Numbered from the stretch's first letter, positions 16,541 through 26,475 are shown. The stretch: DNA of 64,000 bases from Planococcus citreus (GCF_003664125.1 NZ_RCCP01000001.1:868001-932000), one strand, 5' to 3'. The notes: generated by a model not told the origin, from the sequence alone. Translations and numbers: made by a program.

Positions 16541-17363
16541 GATGAACCACTTCCTTTTCGATAGATTCTTTGTACGCCGCATGATGCGTCGGGCCGTGGC
16601 CATGCCCGATGTTAAGCGGATACGCGAGTGCTGCCTGGATGAACTCCTTGGCGGTGAACAAGGCTTCTTCCACTGGTTTGCCTTTGCCGAGTTCAGCTGT
16701 CAATGCTGCTGAAAACGTACAGCCCGTGCCATGCGTCTGCTCCGTCTGGAGACGTTCCGAACGCAGCAAGATTACCGTGCCTTGCTGATCTAGATAAAAG
16801 TCCTCCGCAACGTCAGGGTCAGTGCTATGGCCGCCTTTGATGACCACGGCTTCCGCACCCAGCGATAAAATCGCTTCCGCCGCATTTCTGCGTGAGGCAT
16901 CGTCTGTGATGTCTATTCCACTCAATACTTCCGCTTCCGGGATATTTGGCGTGATGATGGCAGCGAGCGGGACGAGCAAGGTTTTAATTGCTTCGACCGC
17001 TTCTTGCTGCAACAAGGAAGCACCCCCTTTTGCGATCATCACAGGGTCGATGACGAGCCTGTCCCAGCCGTAGCGTTTGATGCCTTGCGCCGTTTCTTCG
17101 ATGATGCCGGCGTCAAACAGCATGCCGGTCTTGAGCGCACGGATGTCGAAGTCCGTTCCGATCGCATCGAGCTGTTGTTTGACCGCTTGTCGGTCCATCG
17201 GGTAAATACCGTGAACGCCTCGTGTGTTTTGGGCAGTCACCGCCGTTACTGCCGAACAGCCGAATGTGCCAAGTTCCTGGAACGTTTTCAAATCTGCCTG
17301 TATCCCCGCACCACCGCCTGAATCGGATCCCGCGATCGTCAATACTTGCGCTTTAGCGTCCAT
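16485..17363 (-). CDS. thiD: Bifunctional HMP / HMP-phosphate kinase
   Basis: A 292-residue ribokinase-fold enzyme that phosphorylates hydroxymethylpyrimidine twice to HMP-PP. Motifs: [22 protein letters not shown] at the N-terminus, [37 protein letters not shown] and the anion hole [15 protein letters not shown]. It is some 20 residues longer than usual at the C-terminus, and that tail is translated from sequence that also holds the thiE start region. The start ATG lies within the last codons of thiM (11-base overlap), so the genes are translationally coupled. Confidence 0.95.
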   Translation of the reverse strand: MDAKAQVLTIAGSDSGGGAGIQADLKTFQELGTFGCSAVTAVTAQNTRGVHGIYPMDRQAVKQQLDAIGTDFDIRALKTGMLFDAGIIEETAQGIKRYGWDRLVIDPVMIAKGGASLLQQEAVEAIKTLLVPLAAIITPNIPEAEVLSGIDITDDASRRNAAEAILSLGAEAVVIKGGHSTDPDVAEDFYLDQQGTVILLRSERLQTEQTHGTGCTFSAALTAELGKGKPVEEALFTAKEFIQAALAYPLNIGHGHGPTHHAAYKESIEKEVVHLVRESSDLFSNGYDKRRY

Positions 17364-18114
17364 TAAGTGCCGCCTCCTGTCGTTTCGATAGCTCGTCCAA
17401 AAAAGCCATTTGGAAAGTTCCAGGATTCAAAGCGATTTTCGATGCATGGCTTCCTGCATTCGCGTAAATCTGCAAACCATTTGCAAGCGCATCAATAGGG
17501 GCATATTCTTCGTCCGTCAAGAATGCGGCAAGCACCGCACTGAGCAAACAACCCATTCCAGTGACCGACGCCATCAACGGGTCTCCGCCTGTGATGTGCT
17601 CGGTCCGTTCACCATCCGTCACCAAATCGCTGGTCCCCGTCACCGCAACAATTGTTTGATATTCAACAGCCACTTGTTTAGCGATGGCTTCCAAATCACC
17701 TTGCCCTTCTCCGGCATCGACGCCGCGTGCTTGCCACTCTTCTCCCGCAATGGCCGCGAGTTCGCCTGCGTTGCAGCGGAGTAGCGTGATATCGAGTTCC
17801 GTCAGCAATCGTTTCACGGCCTGTAACCGGTAAGCTGTCGCTCCGGCACCCACCGGATCCAGTACGATCGGGATGCCTTTTTCCATGGCTGCGCGCCCAG
17901 CGATAAGCATACTTTCGAAAGAGCGTTCCGTGATCGTGCCGATATTGAGTGACAAGGCATCGGCGTGTCCTGTGAGTTCAGCGACTTCCTGTTGTTCGTC
18001 GCCCATGACCGGCGAGACGCCGAGCGCGAGCAAGCCGTTTGCCTGGAAGTTCGAGACGACGTGATTGGTGATGCAATGAATCAATGGTTTTCGTGCGCGC
18101 AATTCCCTAAGCAT
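17353..18114 (-). CDS. thiM: Hydroxyethylthiazole kinase
   Basis: A 253-residue thiazole kinase that salvages hydroxyethylthiazole by phosphorylation. Signatures are [32 protein letters not shown] (N-terminal), [14 protein letters not shown] and the ATP/anion loop [20 protein letters not shown]. The start is taken as the ATG at 18114, ten bases after AAAGGAG and eight bases inside the tenA 3' end; a GTG at 18123 is the alternative but lies almost on the ribosome site. Confidence 0.95.
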   Translation of the reverse strand: MLRELRARKPLIHCITNHVVSNFQANGLLALGVSPVMGDEQQEVAELTGHADALSLNIGTITERSFESMLIAGRAAMEKGIPIVLDPVGAGATAYRLQAVKRLLTELDITLLRCNAGELAAIAGEEWQARGVDAGEGQGDLEAIAKQVAVEYQTIVAVTGTSDLVTDGERTEHITGGDPLMASVTGMGCLLSAVLAAFLTDEEYAPIDALANGLQIYANAGSHASKIALNPGTFQMAFLDELSKRQEAALNGR

Positions 18115-18796
18115 GGCGGACACTCTCCTTTTTCACGGGCAGTTCCCAGGTTTCCATCGTCCACGCTTGCTGCCAGAACTGCCATTCGTAATAACTGCTT
18201 CTCATAAAGCGCTTTTTCAATTCCTGGCGCCGCTCTTCCGGCAAGCCATCAGCTAAGCGGTCCATCCGTTCGATTTGTTCATTCACCAGTTCCCCGAACC
18301 ATTCGGAACCGTATGTGCCGATCCATTTTTGGAAAATCGGTTCTTCCGGCGTTGCCGTCTTCAAACGTTCGCCGATTTCGTAATAAAGCCAATAGCACGG
18401 AAGCAAGGCCGCGAGTACGTCTGCCAAGTCACCTTCTGCGGAGCGGTACATATGCGAAACATAAGCATAGGCGTGGGGCGAGGGTTCGAATAGTTTCCAA
18501 TCTTCCTCGGTCACTCCAAGCAATTCCATAAACGATTCATGAAGCGCGAGTTCCGCGGCGCAAGTCTGTTCTGCGTGATGTGCAAATGACTGCGTCGTTT
18601 TCAAGTCTTTGGCTTTTGTGGCACCGATCGCCTGCACTTTCGCGAAATGGGTCAGGTAATAGGCGTCTTGCATGACGTAGAATTTGAAGACATCGAGCGG
18701 CAAATCGCCTTTCGCGATGCCTTTTACAAACGGGTGTTCAAAACTGGCGTTCCATAAATCTGCGCATTCCAACCGAACTTCTTTACAAAATGTCAT
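18107..18796 (-). CDS. tenA: Aminopyrimidine aminohydrolase / thiaminase II
   Basis: A 229-residue TenA/THI-4 family helical protein, which frees HMP from degraded thiamine (aminopyrimidine hydrolysis) for salvage. Features: NASFEHPFVKGIAKGDLPLDVFKFYVMQDAYYL near the N-terminus (with the Asp-Tyr pair of the active site), FAHHAEQTCAAELALHESFM, ALLPCYWLYYEIG with the conserved catalytic Cys, and a C-terminal SSYYEWQFWQQAW. The start ATG at 18796 follows AAAAGGAGAG. It is the first gene after the TPP riboswitch. Confidence 0.94.
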   Translation of the reverse strand: MTFCKEVRLECADLWNASFEHPFVKGIAKGDLPLDVFKFYVMQDAYYLTHFAKVQAIGATKAKDLKTTQSFAHHAEQTCAAELALHESFMELLGVTEEDWKLFEPSPHAYAYVSHMYRSAEGDLADVLAALLPCYWLYYEIGERLKTATPEEPIFQKWIGTYGSEWFGELVNEQIERMDRLADGLPEERRQELKKRFMRSSYYEWQFWQQAWTMETWELPVKKESVRHA

Positions 18797-18821
18797 GTGG
18801 CTCTCTCCTTTTTTGGGCAAA

Positions 18822-18856
18822 ATAAAACACCGCTTCCCAGGTAAGGAAGCGGCGAT
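18822..18856 (-). terminator. Intrinsic terminator of the TPP riboswitch
   Basis: On the minus strand CGCCGCTTCC, a short loop, GGAAGCGGTG, then TTTTATTTTG. It lies between the aptamer and tenA, so it is the expression platform: with TPP bound, transcription would stop here. Confidence 0.8.
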
Positions 18857-18895
18857 AAAGGTCAGCTGAAAAAATTGGAGAAAGGCTCACAATTC

Positions 18896-18982
18896 GCCCA
18901 CTTCCCTACGCTGGTATGATCCAGATCAGGTTCAAAGGGTCCGGACTCTTGTCCGTCTCAGCCAACATGGCTCCCCTAGTGG
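18896..18982 (-). ncRNA. TPP riboswitch (thi box)
   Basis: Reading on the minus strand, all hallmark segments are present in order: ACTAGGGGAGCC, GGCTGAGA, then CCCTTTGAACCTGATCTGG, ATCATACCAGCG and TAGGGAAGTGG. This is the canonical thiamine pyrophosphate aptamer. It is preceded by a SigA-type promoter and followed by a terminator, and it controls tenA-thiM-thiD-thiE-thiW by transcription attenuation. Confidence 0.97.
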
Positions 18983-19010
18983 AATAGCGATATTTTTTAT
19001 TGTCGGCAAT

Positions 19011-19039
19011 AGAATACCATAACTGGCTTTTGAATTCAA
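19011..19039 (-). promoter_or_regulatory. SigA-type promoter of the thi operon
   Basis: Minus strand TTGAAT (19034-19039), 17-base spacer, TATTCT (19011-19016), about 30 bases before the aptamer. Confidence 0.6.
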
Positions 19040-19219
19040 AACTTTTTGAAATTAAGGTTTTTTTGGAATGCATAATGCGAGAGATTGGGTTTGCCAAATA
19101 TGTGATTAGGTTAGTCATTTTGTTGACTTCGTCCGTTTTAATCCATTTTCTTAGAAGTCATCATTTTATGCATATGAAATTTAATGGGCTATGTAATTCA
19201 TTGTCATTTCAAATATAGA

Positions 19220-19334
19220 GCTGTAGTGGAAGGGGCTGACGCCGGAGGGATCGCGCGGGACTGGCGAGACCTATATGGCATAGCCATAAGGGCTCGACGC
19301 CCGCCCCTCGGCAAGCATGCCCCTGCAACGTAAG
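19220..19334. repeat. Solitary copy of the long-hairpin repeat
   Basis: About 115 bases with the same ordered blocks as the hairpin part of the three composite repeats: GTGGAAGGGGCTGACGCC, then GGGATCGCGCGGG, CTGGCGAGAC, an apical stem TATGGC/GCCATA, GGCTCGACGCCCGCCCC, CGGCAAGC and CCCCTGCAACGTA. The outer and inner arms pair, so it can fold as one imperfect hairpin. It lacks the 245-bp units. The rest of the 18983-19390 gap holds the thi promoter and the terminator of the protease gene; nothing else is seen. Confidence 0.7.
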
Positions 19335-19360
19335 CTCATCCACACTTAATTCCTTCACAA

Positions 19361-19390
19361 AAAAAAAGAACCTCCATAACTGAAGGCCCT
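19361..19390 (-). terminator. Terminator after the HtrA-like gene
   Basis: Minus strand AGGGCCTTC / GGAGGTTCT, nine pairs including G-U pairs, followed by nine T residues. It starts directly at the stop codon. Confidence 0.7.
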
Positions 19391-20503
19391 TTATCGTTCT
19401 TCCACATATTCAATCTGATAATCCCCGTACTCATCAATCACCACAGTGTAACGGCGGCGGTGGTCGATCGTCCCGGTCTCGCCATTTGCTTCATGGTAAT
19501 TGAACACAGCGCCTGCTTCCACATATGCGGCATCTCCTTCAATCTCGACGGAAGTGACTTCCGGCACGACCGAATCATACACGCGGCCCTCTGTTGAATA
19601 CTCTTGTATAACACTGTCGACTTCTTCAACTGCCTGGCTTCCCGGTACTAAATACGAAGAATAATAATTCAGTTGCTCATCATTCATGGAATACGGCAGC
19701 AAGTCATAATAGGCTTCGATGAAACTCTCCAGCAACGCTTCGTCAAAATAGGCATCCTTTACGGACGGTTCGACCAATTGCGACTCGGGAAACGGTTCCG
19801 GATTATTCGCCCAGCTATCCAACATTTCCTTTTTCAAGTACAGCGGGATCGCGTAACCGATTTCGGGATTGTCCTCGAGCATGACCGAATTGATGCCGAG
19901 CACTTTGCCGGTGCTTGCATCCAAAAGCGGCCCGCCGCTCGAGCCTTGCTTGATCAAGGCATTCATTTCATAGAGATCCGTATAGACGAACATTTCCGAG
20001 AAATCGACGCCGGTATCGGTAATTTCCCCTTCGGTCGCAGTGTTCGCTTCGTTCTCCGGGCTGCCGATAGCGATGACCGGCGTTCCGATATCGACCGGTT
20101 CCATTTCCTGCTCGAGCGGCTCTTTTCCTGCGAGGTCCTCGACACGGACCAGCGCCAGATCTTCATCAAGCGATATGCCGATCACTTTGCCTGCGAACTC
20201 CTGGCCGTCGCTATTGACGAGTGCAATAAAGGTCGCATCGCGCACCACATGGGCATTCGTCAAGATGTCGCCTTGGTCATTGTACAAAAAGCCGGACCCT
20301 TGCTCGAAATCGGTATAGATCGTGTAGACATGCGTCTTCGCATTCGCGATCATCACCGCTTTTTCCTGAGCGGCCGTATCAACCGGTGAGTCTGCCTGCT
20401 CAGTTTCAGCTGCCGGCGGTGCTTCTGTATCTGTCCCTCCGCAAGCCGCGAGGATCATCGCTGACAGGAAAATCATCAGCCAGTGCATCATCCGTTTGTC
20501 CAT
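19391..20503 (-). CDS. Trypsin-like (HtrA/S1C-type) serine protease lipoprotein
   Basis: A 370-residue surface lipoprotein: lipobox LAAC with Cys21 after a hydrophobic signal. The protease domain (about 48-235) has the full triad in context: H85 in ILTNAHVV, D115 in EDLALVRV and S189 in KQGSSGGPL. No PDZ domain follows. Instead residues about 255-370 look like an NTF2-like/TcaA-type C-terminal domain (FIEAYYDLLPYSMNDEQLNYYS). It would act outside the membrane in protein quality control or processing. It is monocistronic, with a terminator on its 3' side. Confidence 0.88.
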   Translation of the reverse strand: MDKRMMHWLMIFLSAMILAACGGTDTEAPPAAETEQADSPVDTAAQEKAVMIANAKTHVYTIYTDFEQGSGFLYNDQGDILTNAHVVRDATFIALVNSDGQEFAGKVIGISLDEDLALVRVEDLAGKEPLEQEMEPVDIGTPVIAIGSPENEANTATEGEITDTGVDFSEMFVYTDLYEMNALIKQGSSGGPLLDASTGKVLGINSVMLEDNPEIGYAIPLYLKKEMLDSWANNPEPFPESQLVEPSVKDAYFDEALLESFIEAYYDLLPYSMNDEQLNYYSSYLVPGSQAVEEVDSVIQEYSTEGRVYDSVVPEVTSVEIEGDAAYVEAGAVFNYHEANGETGTIDHRRRYTVVIDEYGDYQIEYVEER

Positions 20504-20630
20504 AGTCTCAACCCGCTTCCGTTAATGTGCATTCATTATAGCAAGCCATAATTGAAAAAGGAACGGGAAAGAACACTGAAATAAAGGGAATGTAGTTCCA
20601 CTCCACGCTCGGCATTGAACGGCCGGAATC

Positions 20631-20678
20631 AAAAAAGCTGCCTTGGCGCACTGCTTTCGCAGCAGCCAAGGCAGCTTT
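20631..20678 (-). terminator. Terminator after the acyltransferase gene
   Basis: Minus strand AAAGCTGCCTTGG / CCAAGGCAGCTTT, 13-bp stem followed by a T run, starting eight bases after the stop codon. Confidence 0.9.
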
Positions 20679-20685
20679 CAATCCA

Positions 20686-22695
20686 TTATTTTTCTTGAGC
20701 TTCCAATGCTTCTAGCAATGGCTTTTCGAAGACCGGCGCGAACGTTCTGGAAAAAGTCGCTGTCAAATGGTTGCTGTCGAAATGCGTGACGACGTTTCCG
20801 ACGACATAATAACAGGATTCCTGGTCACAAAAATAATCAGTCAGGTCGATCGTGTTAGTAGTTTCCGGCATATAGTCCACTTCTTCTAAAGGACTCGGGT
20901 CCCGGATGACATCCTCACGGTCGGATTTACAATTTTCGGGGTTATCCGGATTTTCACTTAGGCACGTCAACACGTTTTGATCGTACCAAGGCGTATCACG
21001 CACGAGGAATAGCGGAACTTCGTGCTGCTCGAAAAACTTCCAAGCTTCAACAAATCCATCCGAAACTTCATCGAAATCTTCTTTCGAGCTCCCTACATTC
21101 CCTACCGTGAAAATCAGATCAGGTTTTTCATTAATTAATGCCTCTTTTACATTTTGGAACCAGACATCGCATTCTTCAAAACCTTTTCTGCTCTCTTCCG
21201 TAAATCGGCAATTGCCTTTTAAATAAGTGACAATCTTTAGATCATGGGCATCGGCTAGTTCCGCAAGCATCGGCTGCCAATGGGCGGCATGTGATCCCCC
21301 GACCAACGCGATCGTATGGCTGTAATCGGTCAATGCCCCGTACTCACACGGCTCGGCTTCTGTCGTTCCCTTGCCGGACAAGCAGCCATCTTCATATATT
21401 TCAGATCGATCCTGCTTCACGAAGTCCAAGCTCGGCAGGAAGGATTCCTCAAATTCCGCAGGAGGCGTTAGGCGGCCGTCTTCCAAATAAGTGACGGCAC
21501 CTGGATGCGTCTCGAAACTTTCGCTGAGCAACTCGGAACTGACGGGCGGTCCCGCCAAGTAAGTTTCTTGATAAGCGATGGTCGAGACCCAAATGGCGGC
21601 AGAGAAGACCGCAATAATGCTGGCGGTTTTCCAGACCGGGAACTGGATTTTCCGGATTGGCAACTCGAAACCGTAAATCGTAAAGTAAGCAAAAATCGTT
21701 GCTACAGCGATAATCGCCAATCCGCCCTGGAGCGAAACCGATTCGACGTCAAATAGCGCATAGTAGAAAATCAGCAATGGCCAATGCCATAAATAGAAGG
21801 CGTAGGAAATGCTTCCGAACTTGACGAGCGGCTTCCAACTAAGCAGTTGGAAAGCTGAATAGTTCGTTGAATTATTCCCCGCGATGATGATCAGAACGGC
21901 TGAAAGCACCGGCCATAGCGCAGCATAGCCCGGGAATAGCTCTGACACTTGAAGGATGATCCCGCAGCTGATGAGCCCGATTAAGCCCATCCAGCCGAAT
22001 AGCCAGGCCACACGGCTCGAGACGACAAGCTTGTGGATTGTCAATGCGACCAAGCCGCCAATCCCAAACTCCCATACACGAGTGAATGTATGGTAATAGG
22101 CCACTGGCTGATTGGCTGCGGTCAAGTAGACCGAATAGCTGAATGATGCCAAGGCAAGCACGGCAATCAATACCGTCAGCATGCGTTTCATATTATTTCC
22201 TGAAATCAGCTTCAGCACCGAGATGGCCACAAAGAAGACGACAAGCCATACCAGATAAAACTGGAACTGAATACTCAGCGCCCAGAAATGCTGAAACGGC
22301 GAGGCGCTATTGTTCTGTGCTAAATAATCCACCGAATCCATCGCAAGCCGCCAATTCTGGAAGTAGGAAACGGAAGCTAAAAATTCATTGATATTCTGCT
22401 GTTTCGTAAATGGGGGCAATATGTACAGGCTAGCAATCAAGACGGTAATCCCGATTAACCAAGCCGTCGGCAATAAACGTTTTAATAGTTTTACAATATA
22501 GGAAAAGTATAAAATACGACCATTTTTTCGGTACATCGAAAGCAATGAAGTCGTGATCAAAAATCCCGATACGACAAAAAATACATCGACTCCGCCTGAC
22601 ACACGATTAAACCATATATGATAGATCGCAACCAATAATGCAGCGATTGTGCGTATGCCTTCTAGTTCCGGCCGGATACGTCTTTCAGTCTCCAT
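20686..22695 (-). CDS. OatA-like acyltransferase: Acyltransferase_3 membrane domain plus SGNH domain
   Basis: A 669-residue protein. Residues about 8-350 form a ten-helix acyltransferase-3 domain (RPELEGIRTIAALLVAIYHIW with the conserved His, then GGVDVFFVVSGFLIT). Residues about 430-665 form an extracellular SGNH hydrolase-like domain (IALVGGSHAAHWQPML, where the usual GDSH nucleophile motif reads GGSH, and DSNHLT near the C-terminus holding the Asp/His pair). OatA-type enzymes add acetyl groups to MurNAc or to wall polysaccharides, protecting from lysozyme. The many autolysin genes nearby fit a wall-modifying role. The true acceptor is unknown. Confidence 0.88.
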   Translation of the reverse strand: METERRIRPELEGIRTIAALLVAIYHIWFNRVSGGVDVFFVVSGFLITTSLLSMYRKNGRILYFSYIVKLLKRLLPTAWLIGITVLIASLYILPPFTKQQNINEFLASVSYFQNWRLAMDSVDYLAQNNSASPFQHFWALSIQFQFYLVWLVVFFVAISVLKLISGNNMKRMLTVLIAVLALASFSYSVYLTAANQPVAYYHTFTRVWEFGIGGLVALTIHKLVVSSRVAWLFGWMGLIGLISCGIILQVSELFPGYAALWPVLSAVLIIIAGNNSTNYSAFQLLSWKPLVKFGSISYAFYLWHWPLLIFYYALFDVESVSLQGGLAIIAVATIFAYFTIYGFELPIRKIQFPVWKTASIIAVFSAAIWVSTIAYQETYLAGPPVSSELLSESFETHPGAVTYLEDGRLTPPAEFEESFLPSLDFVKQDRSEIYEDGCLSGKGTTEAEPCEYGALTDYSHTIALVGGSHAAHWQPMLAELADAHDLKIVTYLKGNCRFTEESRKGFEECDVWFQNVKEALINEKPDLIFTVGNVGSSKEDFDEVSDGFVEAWKFFEQHEVPLFLVRDTPWYDQNVLTCLSENPDNPENCKSDREDVIRDPSPLEEVDYMPETTNTIDLTDYFCDQESCYYVVGNVVTHFDSNHLTATFSRTFAPVFEKPLLEALEAQEK

Positions 22696-22855
22696 AAAAA
22701 TTTACAGCTCCTTGCATTTTCATAAATCACACAAATTTTATATTAGCATATTCTTCCTTTTAAATCATAAATCATGACAATTATTTTCACTATTTCATGA
22801 TAAGACAATCAAGTAATTCTTCTTTCAAGGCACAATTCTAGTTCTTCCTATTTAA

Positions 22856-22899
22856 AAAACTGCCGAATCCCCAGCAGATACTGGGTTTCCGGCAGTTTT
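22856..22899 (-). terminator. Terminator after the nuclease gene
   Basis: AAAACTGCCG / CGGCAGTTTT ten-bp stem with extra inner pairing, directly after the stop codon of the secreted nuclease gene (minus strand). The remaining 22700-22855 stretch is AT-rich leader of the acyltransferase gene with nothing else seen. Confidence 0.85.
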
Positions 22900-22905
22900 C
22901 CCTTG

Positions 22906-25900
22906 TTACTTTTTGCTTTTCTTCAGTTGCCCTTTGTTCGTGATGACTGTGTAGTTGCCGAATTCGTTCACTTCAAGCGTGAATGTTTCTCCGTTCAAGT
23001 CACCTTGGATGATTTTCCATTTGCCTTTGTCATCCTGGCGTGCGCCGAACTGGACTTTGACATCGGGGTTTGTCAGGAAGTTCAATTCCATCGGTTCGCT
23101 GAGTGTCAAGCCGAGTTCTTCGCCACCCGCTCCCAGTACAGCGATATCAAGCTGGTCGCTGAGTGCCGGGCGCTTATCGACTTGCTCTGCGTCATCGACT
23201 GCTAGGGCAAGCGTCATTTCCGCCCCGGCCGCTTCAGCCAATTGCTGAAGGTTGGCCGCTGTGAACGTGAAGTTCGCTTGTTCCAATTGGACCGTCAAAT
23301 CCTTGCCGCTTTCAAGAAGTTCATCGATTGTGCCTTCTGTGAATGTAATGTCGAGTGTGCCATCTTCATCGAATTCACCCGCTGTGATGACTGCTTCTTC
23401 ACCTGACAAATCAGGATCCGCTTGCTGCTCGCCTGGCACTTGCGGTTTATCGAAAGTAATTTGTGCAAGCAATGGGTCATGATCCGATGCACGCCCGTGT
23501 TCTTCCATGAACATCGAGTTGATGTGGACCATATCAAGTTCTGTGTTATCCGCCAAGTTGTTCGTCACCAATAAATGATCGAGCACTTGAGAGTTGCCTT
23601 GGTAGTAATAAGAGAAACGGTCTTCTTCCGGCACATCGTTGACTTTGTTCATCAAGATGTCGCCTTCTAGTGCATCAAGTGCCGGTGTGAATTCGAAATC
23701 GTTCATATCGCCAGTGACGACGACATTGAGATCCGGATTGATTTCCAGGCCTTCTGCAATGAATCCGTTGATGGCTTTCGCCAATTCAATGCGTTCGATT
23801 TCAGACGTGAACTGCGGCGGCTGGTTCTGTCCGAACAAGCTTTGGTCCCCGCCTTTTGAGTTCAAGTGAGTGGCGATAACGACGATTTCTTCGCCTTGGA
23901 ATTCAAATTGTGCTGCTAGTGGCTTGCGTGTGTTCGGCATTGCGATTGGCTGGACGCGTCCAGGGTTCAATTCAAGATCGCCTGAATCTGTCCACGAGTT
24001 ATCCTGTGTCGCTGTTCCTTTTGTGCCTTCAGAAAGTGTCACGCGTTCCAGGTTGTACAAGAAGCCGACGCGGATGTTACCGCCTGGCTGTCCGCCGTCC
24101 TGGTTGTATTCCGGGGCGATATCTGTCCAAGCGTATTTAGGCCCGCCTGCTGCTTGGATGTCTGCGATGAGACGCTCATAAGAAGCCGATGCATCACTAT
24201 TTTCAGATCCTTCAGGCCCATCATTGTCCTGTACTTCGACCATCGCGATGATGTCCGGTGAGTTCAAGTCGTTGACGAATGATTCTGCGATGCGTTGTGC
24301 TTTTTCATCCGATGTGTGATTCGGGTCTGCAGAGAAGTTCTCGACGTTATACGTGGAAACCGTCAATTTATCGTCTGCGTTCTCGATCCATGTCTGTTCC
24401 GGCTGTGTTCCGCCGTCTACGATTTCCGGTACGTCCGTTTCGTCCGTCCAGATCTGGTAGTTGCCGAATCCATAGCCGAGAACGCCGACTGGCATGCTAG
24501 CGAATGTATCGCCCGCTTTTGCGACAACGTTTTCACCTGTAGTGACAGTGATACGTTCCGGGTTAAAATCGTCTTCTTCAAGCAGGATTCCGCCTTGCTT
24601 GTGGAATTCGTTGTTAGTCGCATTTTTCGATACGACAAATACTTCGCCATAATCTTGTGGGCCGACGATTTGTGCATCGGCCACGCCGACACGCATCAAT
24701 TCAAGCGCTTCCCAGAAATCGATGCCGTCTTCTTCCGGCTGGAATTCTGTCAAGCCGTCGTTTTCGATGTTTTGAGTCGGCGGGAACACGTCTTCGCCGA
24801 TAACGATCGGTTCAGGTAGTGCCGCCGTTCCAGCTTTCACGACATCCGTTGAACGGATGCGTGTGAGCGGCAAATCGTTGTCGCGCATATCGGAATAGCC
24901 TTTATAGAACCATTCTTCGACCGTACCTGCGACTGTTACGACATCCCCAACTGCAAAGTCGCTTGATGCAGATGAACGGTTGACAATGATCGCTTCTGAC
25001 GTTTTCCAGTTGCCGTCACCTTCTGTATCTTGGATGACGAAGTTTGCGCCGTTATAGAAATGTGTGATGACGCCTGTCACTTCATTGACAGCTACATCTT
25101 CATATTTCGAGTAATGTCCTTGCCCTTGGATGTCGCGGATTTTCAAGTCCTCTGATTTCAGGACCGTGTAATCAAATGAAAATACTTCCGATGTTTCGCC
25201 TGTTACTGCGATCGCTTTGATCACTGTATCTTGTGTCAGGACGATCGGCTCAGCGTAAACTGCGCTGTCCGTTGTCGGCTCTGACCCGTCTAACGTGTAA
25301 TAGATCGTTGCATTGTCCAAGCCGCTTGCGAGCGTGATTTCAGTTCCTTCCGAGACGACGCCCGGGAAGATGTCTGTGTAAACAGCCGGCTTGTTGACGA
25401 GCTCGAAGCTGTCGAAGCCGAGCGTTTTCACTTGGTACGTTTCGTTATATTTCGAAGCGATGCCTGAAAGATAGATCAAGTCGCCTTCTTTGTATTGTTT
25501 TGTGAAATCTTCGAACGTCAAGCCATTGCGGTTGTCGTTGCGGACGACGACTTGCTCGCCATTTTCCGCCACTGCCGTGAACTCGAACGTTCCATAATTG
25601 TTAACGGCTTTCAAGTTAGTGATTTCGACGCGTTCGATCGAAATGCGTTCGCCTTGAGTCTCTTCATTGACGCCTGCCGGTGAAATCAACTGTGCTTCCG
25701 GCAATTCATTTCCAGAAGACACGACTTCTACTGTATTCGGCTGCAATTGCAGCTCGCCGCTGTATTCAGAAACGGTACCTTCCAAACGGACGATGTCGCC
25801 CGGCGATACAGTTGCGCTCGATGTGTAGACATAAATGCCCGCTGTTTCATCCTGTACGTAAAAAGCGTTGCCGCCCCAGAAGCCTGTTCCAGTTGTCACA

Positions 25901-26406
25901 GTCGCTTCCACTGAAATCAATCCTTCAGAGTCGCGTGCTTCCTGTACATTGTCTACAGGTGTCGCGGTCGGAGGTGCTTCGCCTTCAGACAGGATTGTGA
26001 ATGCTGTCGGTGAACGAAGACCTGGAACTGAGAAATAAGCTGAAAGTGAACCGGTAATCGTTACTTCTGCTTTGAAGTTGGCTGGGTTATCGACCAAGTT
26101 CAAGCCGGAACGAATTGAGCCGGACGGCAATTGAACCGTCAAAATTTTAGCTGGATCCGTTTCGTCTGGGGAATCAGCCAAAGCAAGGTTAGTCGCTGAA
26201 TCAAACGGCGGTTCTTGCTGATAACTTCCTCCGCTTATTACAGTCCCAACGATAAAGCCTTTCACCGTTGCCGTTCCTGTATTGTTTTCAATGGCTTCTG
26301 CAACTGAAATGGTTTCCGCTGCATCGGCTGTCGCCATATATGGCAAGGCAGCTGATAAAGCCAGTAAGAGACTCAAAAAGATTTTGCTGAACGCGCTTTT
26401 TGTCAC
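22906..26406 (-). CDS. Large secreted multidomain nuclease (endonuclease/exonuclease/phosphatase family)
   Basis: A 1166-residue protein with a Sec signal (about 1-29, cleavage after ATADA). It then has OB-fold/DUF6359-like segments (about 35-340 and 430-600), a chitobiase-like domain with NATIYYTLDGSEPTTDSAVY (about 355-425), and an EEP nuclease domain (about 690-985) with TVSTYNVENF, MVEVQDNDG, THLNSKGGD, VVTGDMNDFEFTP and RASDHDPLLA, the metal and catalytic positions of the fold. A beta-rich tail ends in KKSKK. There is no sortase motif and no CWB2 repeat. It is similar in kind to extracellular nucleases such as YhcR/ExeM that degrade extracellular DNA. GTG start after GAGGAGTGAAGG; a cre-like site overlaps its promoter. 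Confidence 0.88.
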   Translation of the reverse strand: MTKSAFSKIFLSLLLALSAALPYMATADAAETISVAEAIENNTGTATVKGFIVGTVISGGSYQQEPPFDSATNLALADSPDETDPAKILTVQLPSGSIRSGLNLVDNPANFKAEVTITGSLSAYFSVPGLRSPTAFTILSEGEAPPTATPVDNVQEARDSEGLISVEATVTTGTGFWGGNAFYVQDETAGIYVYTSSATVSPGDIVRLEGTVSEYSGELQLQPNTVEVVSSGNELPEAQLISPAGVNEETQGERISIERVEITNLKAVNNYGTFEFTAVAENGEQVVVRNDNRNGLTFEDFTKQYKEGDLIYLSGIASKYNETYQVKTLGFDSFELVNKPAVYTDIFPGVVSEGTEITLASGLDNATIYYTLDGSEPTTDSAVYAEPIVLTQDTVIKAIAVTGETSEVFSFDYTVLKSEDLKIRDIQGQGHYSKYEDVAVNEVTGVITHFYNGANFVIQDTEGDGNWKTSEAIIVNRSSASSDFAVGDVVTVAGTVEEWFYKGYSDMRDNDLPLTRIRSTDVVKAGTAALPEPIVIGEDVFPPTQNIENDGLTEFQPEEDGIDFWEALELMRVGVADAQIVGPQDYGEVFVVSKNATNNEFHKQGGILLEEDDFNPERITVTTGENVVAKAGDTFASMPVGVLGYGFGNYQIWTDETDVPEIVDGGTQPEQTWIENADDKLTVSTYNVENFSADPNHTSDEKAQRIAESFVNDLNSPDIIAMVEVQDNDGPEGSENSDASASYERLIADIQAAGGPKYAWTDIAPEYNQDGGQPGGNIRVGFLYNLERVTLSEGTKGTATQDNSWTDSGDLELNPGRVQPIAMPNTRKPLAAQFEFQGEEIVVIATHLNSKGGDQSLFGQNQPPQFTSEIERIELAKAINGFIAEGLEINPDLNVVVTGDMNDFEFTPALDALEGDILMNKVNDVPEEDRFSYYYQGNSQVLDHLLVTNNLADNTELDMVHINSMFMEEHGRASDHDPLLAQITFDKPQVPGEQQADPDLSGEEAVITAGEFDEDGTLDITFTEGTIDELLESGKDLTVQLEQANFTFTAANLQQLAEAAGAEMTLALAVDDAEQVDKRPALSDQLDIAVLGAGGEELGLTLSEPMELNFLTNPDVKVQFGARQDDKGKWKIIQGDLNGETFTLEVNEFGNYTVITNKGQLKKSKK

Positions 26407-26461
26407 AAACCTTCACTCCTCTGATAATTTATTGTCATACGGATTTAGTATACTAGACATA

Positions 26462-26475
26462 TGTAAACGCTTTAT
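26462..26475 (-). promoter_or_regulatory. cre-like site upstream of the nuclease gene
   Basis: TGTAAACGCTTTAT (plus strand) fits the CcpA consensus TGWAARCGYTWNCW at 13 of 14 positions. It lies 56-69 bases upstream of the nuclease GTG and just upstream of a TATACT -10-like box, a position for repression by glucose-type carbon sources. Confidence 0.5.
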
